Below, one piece after another: positions 10,301 through 21,801 of a stretch of 64,000 bases of DNA. Source of the DNA: Fulvia fulva (lineage: Eukaryota; Ascomycota; Dothideomycetes; Mycosphaerellales; Mycosphaerellaceae); assembly GCF_020509005.1 (NCBI RefSeq), contig NC_063022.1, forward strand, positions 2,976,001-3,040,000, given 5' to 3'. Under the pieces are notes generated by a model that ran no database searches, was not told where the DNA came from, and saw only the letters and a list, made by a program, of their open reading frames with translations. The position numbers and the translations under genes are program-made. Position 1 is the stretch's first letter. Each line of letters opens with the position of its first letter.

Positions 10301-12770
10301 AAAAAGGCTTTCGATGGCGGCTGTTGAGCCGCTCAATGTCACACTTCGTGGGCTGTTGTGGCACGCCACTACCACGTCTTCTCGATCGCATATGTATGTT
10401 TCCATCTCGTCCGGCGAGAGACCTACGGCCATCATAGCGCCAGGATGCTGTTCCGTGGATGCAGCAAGGCCTCGGAAATAAGCGATGCGAATAGCGTCTT
10501 CCGCAGAGCATAGACCTGCGGCATAGGCTGCTGCAATCTCTCCTAGAACATGATCAGAGGTTGAAACAGCTCAAGCTGCTGCGTACGACGTACCTGAAGA
10601 GTGGCCAACGACAGCCTCTGCTCGGACTCGCCATGAGTGGAGGAGATCAACTAGTGCAATCTGAAGGGCAGTGCAGATGGTCTGCGATTTTTCCGTGTCG
10701 TGGATCCGACTGGACTCCCCGGTCTCGCGGAGAACGTCGAGGATGTTCCAGTCTGGAGGTATTGTGGTACTTGCCAAAGCTGCATCAAGCCTGGTGATTG
10801 TGGAGAGAACGATTGGGAACTGGTCGGCCAGCGTCAATCCCATGTGAGCCCATTGGGCTCCCTGCCCAGTGAACACGAAAGCGATAGTTGGGCAACGAGT
10901 CTTGTGGGTCGCAGTGGTTGCGGGATCGACTGGTAACGTTTGTGAGGAGTTTTTCGTGGCACGGACCACTTGGAAGGCCCTCGAGGCAAAGAGTTCTCTT
11001 CTCACTGACAGTGTATAGGCCAGATTCGGCACGTCAAGTGAACCTCGAGATAAGTTGATGCTGTTCACTATTGCTTGTAATGTGATCTCGTTGTGTGCTG
11101 CAAATGGTAGGAGATACAGTCTGCCAGTGGGCGAAGAGCAGAGTGTGTCTACGAAGACAGTCCTCGGTGGGCTTAACCATTTGACAGCATGCAATGCTTG
11201 CGCCCGTAATGTGTCGCCAAAATAAGATTGGGTGGCGTCCAGAATTGCGTGAGCGTTGGCGCCTCCGTAGCCAAAGGAGTTGACGCTTGCCCTACGATAC
11301 CGAGCCTGTGTGTCGCTCAGAACGGTAGTGGACTGACAGATCTTGATAGCACCGCCCAGTAGTTTGAGGTGAGGATTGAGAGTCCGAATGCCCACGGTTG
11401 CAGGCACCTGTCCTGTTTCCAACACCATGGAAGCTTTAATGATGCTGGCGATTGCGCTAGCTGCCTCCCCATGACCAAGCTGTAGCACCAAGGTCAGTCA
11501 GAAGCCTTCCAATACAGCTTCATCACCATCCAATAGCTGGTAATGAGTGCGGGTCGCGGATGCTCACATTTGTCTTTACACTTCCAATCAGCAATGGGTT
11601 ATCAGAAGAGTGATGGTCTCCGAAGACTCTGCCAATCGCATCAACCTCGATGGGATCGCCAACTTGGGTACCAGTACCGTGGCACTCAAAGTAGCTGGTT
11701 TCGTTCAAGGGCAAGTCAGCATGTGTATAAGCTGCCCGTATGACAGCCTCCTGTTGGTGAACACTTGGATGGCTAATGCCGGCGCTTCTGCCATTCCTGT
11801 GACTGCGTCAGACGCCAAAAGATCCAGCACAAGCGGAGTACATGACATCTTACGTATTGACTGCTGTGCCTCGTATTATCGCACGAATCGGGTCACCATT
11901 CTGAATGGCATCTGATAAGCGCTTGACGTAGAGAGCACCAACTGCGTCCGCTCTCCCATAGCCGTCCGCGGACTCGTCGAAAGTGTGGCAAGTCGAAGTT
12001 GGAGACAAAGCGCCAAGGGCGACACTCCCTATGTGTTGCTCGAGTCCAAACACAAGATTTGTGCCTCCTACGATGGCCGCCGAGCAGTCTCCGTTGTGGA
12101 TCGACTGAATGGCATAGTGCAAGGCGTACATAACACTCGAGCATGCAGTATCCACCGTGAGACTACCCATTTATCAGCTTGAAGACGATTTCATCGTGCC
12201 ACTGGAATCTGACCTTGGCCCCTTCAGGTTGAACAGGTAGTTGATTCTATTGCTCAGGATCGTGGCGCCGGACCCCTGACCAATGTCAGCGATATGCTTT
12301 TGGAGTGATACCAGACGTTGCGTTACCGTGGTTTGATACGGCATGACATATTCAATGTCCTTCCACTGATCGTAGGCAGCGTCGTAGGTGAAGTTGCCAA
12401 CGAAACACCCAGTGGAAGATCCAGACATGTCGGCCAATCGAGCCCCGGCGGCCTCGAGACACTCGTATACTGTCTCACAAAGCTTACGTTGCTGCGGATC
12501 CATCGATTTCGCTTCGATGGAACTGACACCGAAGAACCGAGGGTCAAAGGACCTGAAACTATCGTCATGGCTGAGGAAGTAACCACCCTTCGCATTCACA
12601 CTGCCTGGCCGATGGCTATCTGGATGATACCAGCTGTCCACGTTGAATCGGTTCGCTGGAATTTTGGACTGCGCATCCTTTCCTTGCTTCAAATACTCCC
12701 AGAGCTGGGAGGGCGAGTGAATGTCCCCAGGTAGCCGGCATGACATGCCAACAATCGCAATTGGCTCCAT
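4353..12770 (-). CDS. Highly reducing type I PKS: KS-AT-DH-cMT-(psi)ER-KR-ACP
   Basis: Iterative polyketide synthase of 2601 aa. Exons on the minus strand: 12770-12214, 12162-11854, 11802-11568, 11479-10594, 10542-9542, 9485-7890, 7835-7452, 7399-5937, 5859-5608, 5532-5289, 5231-4353; the sum is 7806 nt, divisible by three, and each junction restores a conserved motif. Domains in order: KS, Cys in DTACSS near residue 193, ECHGTGT and KTNLGH histidines; AT, GHSSGE near 660; DH, DHQIAGNFVFP with His near 995 and HPTVVDAAFQ Asp near 1176; C-methyltransferase, LEIGAGSGG near 1450 and NVIHATKS; an ER-like region at about 1730-2130 without an NADPH-binding glycine motif; KR, GCLGGLGR near 2220 and Tyr in SNYAAANAY near 2366; ACP, GMDSMIG near 2549. 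It ends soon after the ACP: no thioesterase, reductase or condensation domain. Start is the ATG of MEPIAIVGMSCRLPG. It probably makes a C-methylated, incompletely reduced chain released by a partner enzyme (inference). Confidence 0.93.
7836..7889 (-). other. GC-AG intron in the PKS methyltransferase region
   Basis: This 54-nt intron starts GCGAGT and ends TATAG. Only this boundary restores the cMT motif IIASN|VIHATKS and keeps the full-length frame. Using a GT three bases downstream gives the wrong frame. Retention runs into an in-frame stop within the intron. All nine other introns of the gene begin with GT. Confidence 0.8.
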
Positions 12771-13310
12771 GTTGGTCAGCTCGTAGTAGGATATGTTCTC
12801 TCAAACGGTATTTTGGCGCAAGTAATTTTCATCTGGTGAGGACAGAGACGACACTTCTAGTGGTCGTCACCGCAGAACAAAGTCTCCATTCGAGAAGATG
12901 CCTGTTCGGGCTTAGTATTCTCAAACCATCGGCCTAAGGCCTTTGAGTCCCTGCCACAGTAACAAGGGCCTGGGGTAAGTGAGAGGATACCCGAAATGAA
13001 TCTCTCTGACAGGCCACCATTAAGCTCGCTAATTCGTGCTAGAGTCGAACCTGGAGAGCATGGATGGTCAAGGTCGGTATTGTACAGAAAAGCTGGCGAC
13101 GAACGGCAGTTGTATCTACGAAGCTGTATAAACCTTCAACGGGTCGTGCGGAGGACTGTCTTACGATTGAAGCAGGCCAAACCCGCCATGCTCACCGTCT
13201 TGCGTCGATGGTAGCCGGGAAGTACAAGACCAGGCACGATCGCGGTCTCTTGTGATTTTAGTCGAGCTCCCAATCATTGCTGCATTCTTCCTGTGCCACC
13301 CATTCACACG
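12771..13310. promoter_or_regulatory. Shared divergent promoter region, PKS / SDR
   Basis: A 540-bp interval separates the PKS ATG (12770, minus) from the SDR ATG (13311, plus). The divergent arrangement suggests coordinated expression, common in fungal secondary-metabolite clusters. I did not find a confident palindromic binding site for a pathway regulator, and no regulator gene is present in the window. Confidence 0.55.
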
Positions 13311-14285
13311 ATGGGATCAATCTGGAGCCAATCGGTCTTGATTCCTGCTCCAGCGCTCACAGTCGCAAAGCTGCCGGATCAATTTGGCAAAGTAGTGGTC
13401 GTTACTGGCGGCTACTCGGGAATTGGCTCGGAACTGGCTGAGATGCTGTATTCTCGCAATGCGACGGTTTTCATCGCAGGTCGAGACGTGCAGCAAGCGA
13501 AAAAGTGCATGCAGGGAATCCAAACGAAGCATGCCTCGTCCTCTGGTCGTCTCGAGTACCTGCATCTGGACTTGGCAGATATGGTGTCCATTCGGCGCGC
13601 GGGTGAAGATTTCTTGGCACGCTCCGATCGCCTTGATGTCTTGGTGAACAACGCCGGTGTGATGACGCCAGCGGTGGGAAGCAAAACTGCACAAGGGTAT
13701 GAGCTGCAGCTCGGCGTCAACTGCCTCGGGCCTCATCTCTTTACGCAGCTCGTGATGCCTCGCCTCCTGCAGACGGCGGAGACTGCGCCAGCTGGAAGTG
13801 TGCGAGTGCTCTGGGCTGGCTCGGTGGCAGTGGAGCTCGCACCTCGCGCAGGCATGTCCTGGACAGAGGGTGTAGACGCAGCACCTGTAACGTCCAGCGA
13901 CCAGGCAAGCAATTACAGCATCAGCAAGACGGGCAACGTGTTGCTCGCCATGGAGACGGCTCGTCGGTACGGCAAGAGGGGCATCATCAGCGTGGCGTAC
14001 AATCCAGGCAATCTGAGGACCGGCTTGCAGAGGCACATGGCGTGGTGGCAGTATATGGTGGCCAGGATGGTGTTGTATTCCCCGCACCTGGGAGCGTGCA
14101 CGGTGTTGTTTGCAGGGTGGTCGGATGCCGTGACTTTCGCACTAAACGGCGCATACGTCTGGCCCTGGGGTCGCGTTGGAAGTCTCCGGAAAGACATTTT
14201 GCAAGCCACGCAACCCATCGACTGCGGTGGGTGCGCAGTGGGGGAGCGGTTTTGGCTGTGGTGTGAGCGGGTCACTCAAGCCTAG
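13311..14285 (+). CDS. Short-chain dehydrogenase/reductase (RDH/WWOX-like)
   Basis: NAD(P)-dependent oxidoreductase of 324 aa in a single exon. Cofactor motif TGGYSGIG at residues 32-39, NNAG at 113-116, and catalytic YSISK with Tyr202 and Lys206, all intact. Length and the YNPGNLRT segment after the active site resemble the retinol-dehydrogenase/WW-domain-oxidoreductase branch of the classical SDRs. The start is the ATG at 13311 (MGSIWSQ); the frame is open slightly upstream but without an ATG. Transcribed away from the PKS across a shared 540-bp promoter region, so oxidation or reduction of a carbonyl or hydroxyl on the PKS product is plausible (inference). Its 3' end lies about 400 bp from the first RIP-mutated transposon, yet its own sequence shows no RIP damage. 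Confidence 0.87.
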   Translation: MGSIWSQSVLIPAPALTVAKLPDQFGKVVVVTGGYSGIGSELAEMLYSRNATVFIAGRDVQQAKKCMQGIQTKHASSSGRLEYLHLDLADMVSIRRAGEDFLARSDRLDVLVNNAGVMTPAVGSKTAQGYELQLGVNCLGPHLFTQLVMPRLLQTAETAPAGSVRVLWAGSVAVELAPRAGMSWTEGVDAAPVTSSDQASNYSISKTGNVLLAMETARRYGKRGIISVAYNPGNLRTGLQRHMAWWQYMVARMVLYSPHLGACTVLFAGWSDAVTFALNGAYVWPWGRVGSLRKDILQATQPIDCGGCAVGERFWLWCERVTQA

Positions 14286-14678
14286 AAGCACATGAGCTAG
14301 GAGCCAATGAGGTCTAGGTTTCTGCGGCGATTTTTAAGATACTAGTACTCTACTCTACCTCCTAAATCAGACCGCTGCTGCACTCGGTAGTAGTGCAAGT
14401 AGTGTTGAAGTGAAGCCACTACCCGAGCTTGCGAGTAAGAAGCTTGCCTTAGTCACGTAGTGAAGCGAACACCCGACTTCTAAGGTTAGGAGGTAGACTA
14501 GTACTAGTTCTATTAGCCTATATGTACTACTATCTAGTTGACTAGGCTCCTTAGAGTCCTTACTAGGGCTCTCTACTAAGCGGTATAATTTAGCCGGTTT
14601 ATTGGAAATCTATAATATAGTAACTTATCTTTGAAATACTTTTATATCTCGTACTTTACGACTTTTTGATTTTTAATA
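14286..14678. other. Transition from gene DNA to RIP-mutated repeats
   Basis: No gene is seen. The first 200 bp have ordinary composition; after about 14,500 TpA-rich sequence begins. There are imperfect inverted motifs around ctcggtagtagtg / cactacccgag (14390-14425) but nothing decisive. Confidence 0.4.
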
Positions 14679-16529
14679 ACGTAAAGCACTAGTGAGCTAG
14701 GAACACTAGTGAGCTAGGAATTTTGTCTTAGTACAACTAACTTGTATTCTTTATTAATCGTTCTCACTACTATTAAATAGAGAACTAGTGAACTTAACAC
14801 TCTTATCCGATTTAGATTTATTCTCTTTGTCTTCCTAGTATATTTATACGTTATAGCCAGTCCGACCGTAGTTACTATACTACCGTCTACTTAGCTAGCC
14901 CTCTTTTGTACCCTCTGACCTACGACTCTTCTTTGACTATTCTATAGCCTTTAACGACTCGACGACTACCTATAACGAGCCAACTCTATACTCTAAGACC
15001 CCGCCGTACTAGAGACGCTTTCGTTTACAAGATCGGCGCTTTATAAGAGTCTTAAATTACCGTTTAAGCTTAGAGTTACGAGCTCTAAGAAGCGTATTCT
15101 CTTATAGTATTACTTCGCCGCCTTTTATAAGCTAAGAGAAGCTATTATAAGCTGTTTTAGAGTTGCTTAGTATAGCGTCGTATATAAGCTTAGATTGACG
15201 TAAACTCCTTTGAATTACTCAGAGTTTAAGACTACTATAATGTTGTCTAAAGCGGGGGTAGTCCTAGCGGGGTTCGTAGGCGTATATTAAGGCGATCAAG
15301 TACTACTTACGCGTTAATAGGAACTAACCCTATAGTATCAAAGGCCTTCTTATAGTTTAACGCGATAAACACGTCGAAAAACGCGTCTTTAAACGCCGGA
15401 AGGAAGGTTTCTTTATTAATATAGAAGACGCGCTCACGCGCTAAGTCCTATACGCGTTATAAGTACTTTAGCTTTAACGGCGTAAAACAAACTACATTAA
15501 GAGACTATAGGATATACGACGAATACGCCGGTATATAGAGCGTAAGGATCTTATAGTCTAGATAGTAGTCCTTAAAACCCTAGTTTAAATAGCTTATATA
15601 GCCGTCCAAAATAAGTAACCTATAGCTACCTATAGAACGCGCCTCTATATACGCGTCAAAGTGCTTTAACTACTCGAGGCTAGGTACGTTGTTTGTCTAT
15701 CTATTCTCGGAGACCGTAAGCTTCTAAATCCGCGGTATATCTACCTCTTTGTACTATACTTAAATATAGACGCGCCCTTTATAGATAATAAAGGGCGGGG
15801 TTGAGTAGCTAGTAGTATAGATACTTTAAATGACTATAACCTACTCTCTATTACTAGGCTAAGTAGTCGTAAGGCAAGAGCGTCGTTCTGAGCTAGTAAC
15901 GACTTTTATAGAGCCAATTACGCCTATTTAAAAGCCCGTCTTATCGAAGTTATAGATATCCTCGTTATATACGCTATACTTAGTAATCGTCTCTTTTATA
16001 AGCTTGAACTAGGCGCTTATAACTTCTATATCTTCCTAGAGTATTCTCTAACGATCCTTCGCTCGGTTAAAGGCCGTTTTAAACTCGGTGAAGCGCGAAA
16101 CGAACCTCTCTACCTAGTTCTTACCTACCGGATCCGCGTCGCGTTTACCGAGTAGCTTGTCCGCTATATCTACTACCTCGCTAAGGGTAGGCGCGAATCC
16201 TCGCGAATCGAGGTCGAGGATATATCGAATAATCGTCTATTCTTCGGTTAACGTAAGCTTATACTATATAGGGCGAGTATCGACGCGAGGAGTAATTCCG
16301 TAGTACCGGCTAGTTAGCGTCGAACAAGGTACGTAATATACTATAGCTACGCGTAGGAGACTCGGAAATTAACCCTAATGATAGGTAGAGAGGGTAAGAG
16401 CAATTCTGCCTTCTTTATTAGACGATTATATATTATGTTATTAAGACATAGTACGATAATTAAGAAGTTAGTTATACTAAGACAAAATTCCTAGCTTACT
16501 AGTATACCTAGCTTACTAGTGCTTTAAGT
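14679..16529 (-). mobile_element. RIP-mutated Fot1/pogo-type DNA transposon, copy A
   Basis: An element of 1851 bp with terminal inverted repeats (starts ACGTAAAGCACTAGTGAGC; the right end is its near complement, ending AAGT) flanked by TA on both sides, the standard pogo target duplication. Just inside each end a 17-bp motif CACTAGTGAGCTAGGAA is doubled in tandem, followed by ttttgtcttagt. The minus strand retains a broken DDE transposase frame: NFDKTGF near 15932-15956, LLILDGYISY near 15601-15628, and downstream wording typical of the family (IPAYSSYILQPLNV), all interrupted by stops. Copy B at 26891-28743 is almost identical and in the same orientation. Confidence 0.9.
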
Positions 16530-16784
16530 TATTCTAAATATTTTAGATAGTAATACTAGTTATATACTCTAGTTATATACTCTAGTTACGTAATTCCTAA
16601 CAAATACTCTTCTAAGTATTAGCTCGACTAGGCTTTATACTAGGCTTACTAATATATAGAAAGGGAGTACTAGATATAGCTTTATTAAGAGCCTACTAGC
16701 TATATTATAGCTAGTACTATAAGATACTAGATCTAGTTATATATACCTTATAGCTTATTATAGAACTCTAAGCTTACTCGTATT
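16530..16784. other. RIP-mutated spacer, unassigned
   Basis: AT-rich repeat-derived sequence with a local duplication of tagttatatactc near 16557-16583. No coding signal is visible. Confidence 0.4.
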
Positions 16785-16920
16785 TATCGCGATCCGAGCG
16801 TATATATAGGTAGTAGCCTAATATTAAAACTTAAGGTTACGTACGCTAAGAATCAGATAACTAATTAGTTACCTATAGCCTCTTTAAGAGTAATACTTAT
16901 CTATTCTAGATAGATATATA

Positions 16921-18036
16921 ACGTGCCTTACTACCGAGCGGGCTATACTACCGAGCGGGCCACTTTTACTAAGAACTATACTACTTCTATAGATATAGCT
17001 ATATAACTACTATTATAGCGTATATTATCTTCAAACGAGGCCAAACTGACCTTAGCTGTCTAGGCCACGAAACGCGACGCGACAATCACGAATCGACTTA
17101 CTATAAAGGTATACGACGCGTCTCGAACTACGCTAGGGTATCGATTGAATAGACGACCTCCTCGGGGTGACTACGAGCCTAATTCGAAGAAGCTTATAGA
17201 GCTAGAAGAGAGGGTAATACTTGAGTATATACTCGAGCTAGATCTTAGAGGTTTCCCGCTATTAAAGGCTAGTATATAAGTAATAGCCGATTCATTACTA
17301 TAAGAGAAGGGTCTTAAGCCCGCTAGTCTTAATTAGATAGACAGGTTTATTAGGCGGTATCGTAAGCTAAAGGTTCGTATAACACGTAGATACGATCGTT
17401 AGCGAGCCCTAATAGAAGATCTAGACGTTATCGAGAAGTAGTTCTTGCTTATACGTAATATAAAGGAGAAGTATAGAATCCTTAACTAGGATACTAATAA
17501 CTTCGACGAGACAGGGTTTATAATAGGTGTTATTACGTCTTAGAGCGTCGTTACGGGTTCAGAAAGGCGTAGTAGAAAGAGGAAGGTCGTTCAATAGGGC
17601 AATAGAGAGGGAGTAGAGAGATAGCGTATTAGATAGCTCTTATACGAAGCGAGATTATTAAGCTATATAAGTCTAACGAGGCCCTTATATAGCGGAAAGC
17701 ACGAAAGCGTAAGTACATTCAGTCTAGAGGGTCTCTAACCTTCGATAAGGCCTCGTAATTAATATCTCTAGAGGATACTAGGAGGTAGAAAGTAAGTAGA
17801 GAGTCGCTAGATAGTGTTCGGCTAGTACTAAGGCTACGACGCTATAAGCGATATAGCGAGTTAGGGCACAACGTAGGTACCTATTAAGTAGACTCGCTAG
17901 ATAGCAAAGAATATAAAGAGGAATCGTCCTCCTAGTAACGATTCTATAGGATGTCGTCGTGTTAAGATACCGTCGTAATTAAAGTAGAAGTAGTATAGTT
18001 CTTAGTAAAAGTAGCCCGCTCGGTAGTAAAGTATAT
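16921..18036 (+). mobile_element. Internally deleted pogo-type element (family 2)
   Basis: 1116 bp, flanked by TA. Its ends carry the doubled motif ACTACCGAGCGGGCYAY typical of family 2 (see 54138-56003). On the plus strand it keeps the N-terminal DNA-binding part of the transposase and the first catalytic block (FDETGFIIGV near 17508-17530), then jumps to sequence equivalent to the far end of the full-length copy. About 750 bp, holding the remaining catalytic residues, are missing. Heavily RIP-mutated; it could only have moved with a transposase supplied in trans. Confidence 0.85.
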
Positions 18037-18068
18037 TAGTCTACTTTTAAAACACCCTTTATAAGCCC

Positions 18069-18302
18069 TATTAAGAATATATAGGCCGTAGGTCAAGCAT
18101 ATAGGTATAGGTGTGTTATATAACTAGATCACGTGACTAGGGTATACTAGCCTATAGGCTAGTAAACATCCGGACACCTAGTATCTACCTATACTAACAC
18201 TAGCGATACTATATATAGATATACGCTATCCTATTAGGTCCTTCTTTGTCTTTCGTATAATCCGCCGTCTTCTACTACTACGTAACTCGTACCTATATAA
18301 TA
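18069..18302. mobile_element. Solo LTR, family B (234 bp)
   Basis: Starts TATTAAGAATATATAGG and ends TATAATA, the RIP forms of a TG...CA LTR. Flanked by a perfect 5-bp target duplication agccc (18064-18068 and 18303-18307). Removing it rejoins the family A LTR exactly. A second copy lies at 35791-36012. Confidence 0.85.
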
Positions 18303-18500
18303 AGCCCGTATAATAACTTTCTATACTTCTAACGTAATAGTTAGTATTAATATCGGCTATACTATAGCCTTTATTAACATAGTCTACTAAGCTTAATTTA
18401 ATACGACTATATTAGTAACTTCTATAGTCTTTACTAGATCTAAGTAACTTTAGTAGATAAAGTAATATTAATAGGCTATTACCTTTAAAGCGGTAGTAAT

Positions 18501-19249
18501 TAATTGAAACATTATTCTATTAACGTACTATTTAAGTCCTAGACTATATAATACGAGTCGTATCTACGACCGAGTTCAAAATTTAAAGAGAAAATCCCCG
18601 CGTACCCGGACGTAAAAATTCTTTAAAAGATCGCGAGCTTGCGCTCGGTATTCGTAATAAAGGTCGACGAATATTACTACGGTAGTACGTCGCGTCCCGG
18701 TAGTAAAATTTGTCGCGGTCTTATCGCCCGGGATAGACGGCAAATTACGCCCGTGTTCTTTACTACGCCGCGCCGGGTAGGCCCGCCGTACGTAGGCCGA
18801 AAACCGAGAATTTAAGAGAGAGAGAGAGAGGTAGTATCTCGAATAACCCGTCCTCTCCGAGAGTCTTCGACCGCCTCCGTCGTACGATATCCCGAGATTT
18901 AGTGTCTCGCTCTAGATTCGTAGCGAGAGCGCTTGCTTTATATAGCCGTCGTTATCCGAAGAGAGAGTCCGCCGCCTTCTCTCTTCTTTAGAGTAGTTCC
19001 GAGTGTCTTCGTTAATAGATATCCGGGCGTATCCTCCCTTCTCCTCTCTTCTCTTCCCTTCTTTATCGTACCGTACCCTAGGTTACCCGTCGCGTTATAA
19101 GTTTCGAATAGGCGTCGCTTTTCGTATTTATGGCTAAGCCGCGATTTAAGAGGGGGATTCGAGTTCGAGAGGGAGAGTCTTAGTGTCTCTTTGTCGTAGC
19201 GAAGGTACTTACGTCGTCCGCCGCGTAAAGGCGCTCTCCGTAGGACGAC
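18501..19249. mobile_element. Short non-LTR retroposon-like element, copy 1
   Basis: About 749 bp bounded by a 17-18 bp direct repeat, tttaaagcggtagtaat, at 18484-18500 and 19250-19266. The left 40 bp (ctattaacgtactatttaag...) and right 70 bp (gaaggtacttacgtcgtccg...) match a second insertion at 32915-33757, while the centres differ. A long, variable-length target duplication and a TTAATT-rich left end (an A/T-rich tail on the minus strand) suggest target-primed insertion, as for a SINE or truncated LINE. No protein is coded. Confidence 0.6.
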
Positions 19250-19266
19250 TTTAAAGCGGTAGTAAT

Positions 19267-19506
19267 AGTAAGGTATTAACTATATCTTCCGGTAATAATA
19301 TAGTAATACGGTAGTACGGTGGCAATATAGTTATTAACAGGGTCTCAGTACAACGGGAACGTAGGGGTCTATATAGTAGTAGTACTAGCGAAATAAACCC
19401 GAACGCACGGGGCAGTGCCAATGTTGTTGTTCGAACAGACACGGTTAATATTGCAGCCTGCCCTGACTACCGGCAAAAGCATGCCAACGCGACCAGCAGC
19501 ACCCTT
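19267..19506. other. RIP boundary next to the FMO gene
   Basis: AT-rich target DNA (agtaaggtattaac...) changing to ordinary composition by about 19,400. The annotated FMO stop codon lies at 19507, within about 100 bp of the repeat-derived sequence. No gene is seen in the interval. Confidence 0.5.
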
Positions 19507-21286
19507 TCACATGACAGGCTGATGCCCTGCCAGCCACTCCTGCACCACTCCACGAAATTCCTCCGGCCGATACACAGCAAAAGTCTCCGAGAACCAATTG
19601 CCCTTTCGACGAGACACGACTCCCAAGTCTGCATAGAGCTGGTCGACGTACTGCCCACCTGTTAGTCAGCCGATCGGGCAGCATCCAGACAGCAGGGAGC
19701 CTTACCGAAAACCAGTCAAAAAGCGCAAACGGGACTTTTCTGCCGCAGAGATACCGTCTACGAATCCATGCACTCGTCTGAACGGCCTCCCATTGCCGCT
19801 GATCGTGTCCCGGAAGCTCCATCAATCCGAGCAAGTACGCTGTCGCCCATAGTGCCTGCGCTTCCAACACGATCGGCAGACCAGTGTTTCGCAGGAAGCC
19901 AATGTATGCGATGGAGCCATCGCCGTACTTCTCCGACGTCGGAACAAGGAATCTATACAACTGGTAGTCGTCCCCAGGCTGGACCTCATAGCCAGGCGGG
20001 CTGTGAGACAGCAAAGGCAGATCGCGGACCACTTTCTCCTCCGCTGACCGTCGAAGCTGGATGAAGGCTGAGCTCTTCCCACTGACAGTATCGGGCGGCC
20101 GCGGAAGCCCCAAGTCTTCGCATTCAACATCGTCGAATATGGAGTGATTGGCCTGCCAGCCAGTGGCGAAGATGAAAGCATCACTCGCCAAGCACACGCC
20201 GTTATCGAGCTCCACGTGGCCGCTAGAAAGCTTCTGCACCGATTGACGGTGGACTGTGATGAGCTTTGCGTCGTGGATGTAGTCCCACAGGTTGGGGCAC
20301 GTCATCACGCCCAATGTGGCGGGACTCCAGAACGAAGACTCCAGTCCAAGATGAGGCTTCAATTTCTCCCCATTGCAACTACGGCCATAGTTGGCTGAGA
20401 GACACATCATCCAGGTAGTGACACGCCAATATGTCATGACAACCCAGTCAGCGATGGCTAGTCTGTGGGGTCCGTGGAAGCATCGGTACCACCAACTGCT
20501 TCTATCAAATACATTGGGTGAAAGCACCCCAAAGAAGCGGGTGTTGTTCAGGTTGAAGCTGGGAAGAAAGCCAAGCATTTTCACCGGTGTCATCATGGAG
20601 GGCCCTCCACCGTCTGGCCGGATGATCCACTGCACTCTCTTGCCCAGCTGCACGAGGTAGTACACTGCTTCGAAAGCTGATTTGGATCCTCCATATACCG
20701 TGACATCTTGCACAGCATCGTCAGTTAAGGCTTCTTGAGTCGCCAGTATGCCCAGTTCCTTGGAGTGGTAGATTTGCCCACGAAAGTCATCGCGAGGGAC
20801 ATCAGGTATAAATGGTCTTGATGTCAGGCCCGTTGCGACGATGAGTTTGTGGCAGTGAAGCGTGCGCGGCGTCTGAGAGGTCAAGATCCGCAAGCGCCAT
20901 GGAATTGGCTGGTCCACCCTTTCGATCCTTTCTGCTTTGGTGTCGAGCAACGTGCGCCGGTGCAGATCAAATTTGGCCGCATATGCGTCGAGATAACGAT
21001 ATACTGCGGATCCAGGAATGGTATCATCACGCCCGATGCCTTCATGGTCCATGTTCAGATCCGAGAAGTGAAAAAGACCCCATCCCGCCTCACAGCGCAA
21101 GTTTGGATATAGTCGACTTTTGCTCCATGTTCCGCCGATGGTGGAGTCACTGTCGATGATCAAGAGGTTTGCGCTTGGCCGCACTTGGAGGAACGTCTTT
21201 GCTGCGATCAAGCCACTCCATCCTGCCCCAACCACGATCACATCAAACACATCGTCGTGTGCGGCATTTGTCCGCTCTTGCCGCAT
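19507..21286 (-). CDS. Flavin-containing monooxygenase (FMO/BVMO-like)
   Basis: FAD- and NADPH-dependent oxygenase of 574 aa. Exons 21286-19706 and 19650-19507, joined across a 55-bp intron (19705-19651, GTAAGG...GGGCAG), restore the C-terminus FDWFSYVDQLYADLG...WLAGHQPVM. Ignoring the intron gives a longer but non-homologous tail. Motifs: FAD Rossmann GAGWSG at residues 20-25; the FMO/BVMO fingerprint FRGQIYHS near residue 170; NADPH-binding YGGSKSA near 200; ATGW near 375. Start chosen at ATG 21286 because the codon before it is GTG. Likely oxidises carbon or a heteroatom, or inserts oxygen, in the pathway product (inference). Divergent from the membrane-protein gene. Gene sequence is free of RIP damage although transposons start within about 250 bp of its 3' end. 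Confidence 0.9.
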
Positions 21287-21801
21287 CACTACTTGAAGCT
21301 AAAGGTACGACAATGTCCACGGAAAATCAGCCCTCAATGCAGCCTCGCGAAGGAATGGTGAAAGTGCGCTCACGAGTTGAGCCCGATGATCCAGCTCGCA
21401 ACACCCGCTGCTGATCGAGGAGGCCAAAGGTCGCGTATAGCTCGAAATGCCATTGCCTGCAATCCCCGATGCAACCTCTGTCTGCTGCGGAGAACCCTTG
21501 TCAAGGCATCAGGGCTACGATGCACCTTTTTCGTGGTGATGCTTTCCGAACGATGAGCTACAGCACGAATGCTTATACGGGGATCCTGGAGCCCAGCAAG
21601 GGCAAGGTTGTATCGTGCGGGGAAAACTGTCTCAGAGGAACTCAATTCGTTCCTGCTACCAGGCATGCTAAAAACCATGCCTTTGCTCGCCTGGGGAGTG
21701 TGTCGGTCCTACACATACCTGTCCCGTGAATTGCGCGCTACTGAGCAAACTTGTCACACACGAAGCGCTCGCGGCCTCATTCTCCAGACTGCTCGTCCCA
21801 C
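21287..21801. promoter_or_regulatory. Divergent promoter interval, FMO / membrane protein
   Basis: 515 bp between the two ATGs. Ordinary base composition, small open frames only. No specific regulator site recognised. Confidence 0.45.

Larger units (their letters stand above)
16785..18345 (+). repeat. LTR of copia-like family A, split by two later insertions
   Basis: The LTR begins TATCGCGATC (RIP form of TGTCGCGATC), the same sequence that begins the copies at 28824 and 46927. It is interrupted by a pogo deletion derivative (16921-18036) and by a solo LTR of another family (18069-18302). The outer parts, when compared with the intact 213-bp copy at 28824-29036, follow in order: the agaat(t/c)ag.taactaattagtta segment, the cctctttaagag segment, then tctacttttaaaacaccc, and finally gtataataactttctat. 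Confidence 0.8.

Noticed and set aside
14390..14425. Terminal inverted repeat of another transposon (ctcggtagtagtg / cactacccgag)
   Set aside because: The match is imperfect, the arms are too close together, and no TA or other duplication flanks it.
19251..19442. Hydrophobic 63-codon minus-strand frame
   Set aside because: It lies across the RIP boundary; leucine and isoleucine richness follows from TpA-rich sequence and there is no gene context.
19445..19700. Extended C-terminus of the FMO frame as one exon
   Set aside because: The tail has no family resemblance, whereas removing a 55-bp GT-AG intron restores the conserved end and an earlier stop.
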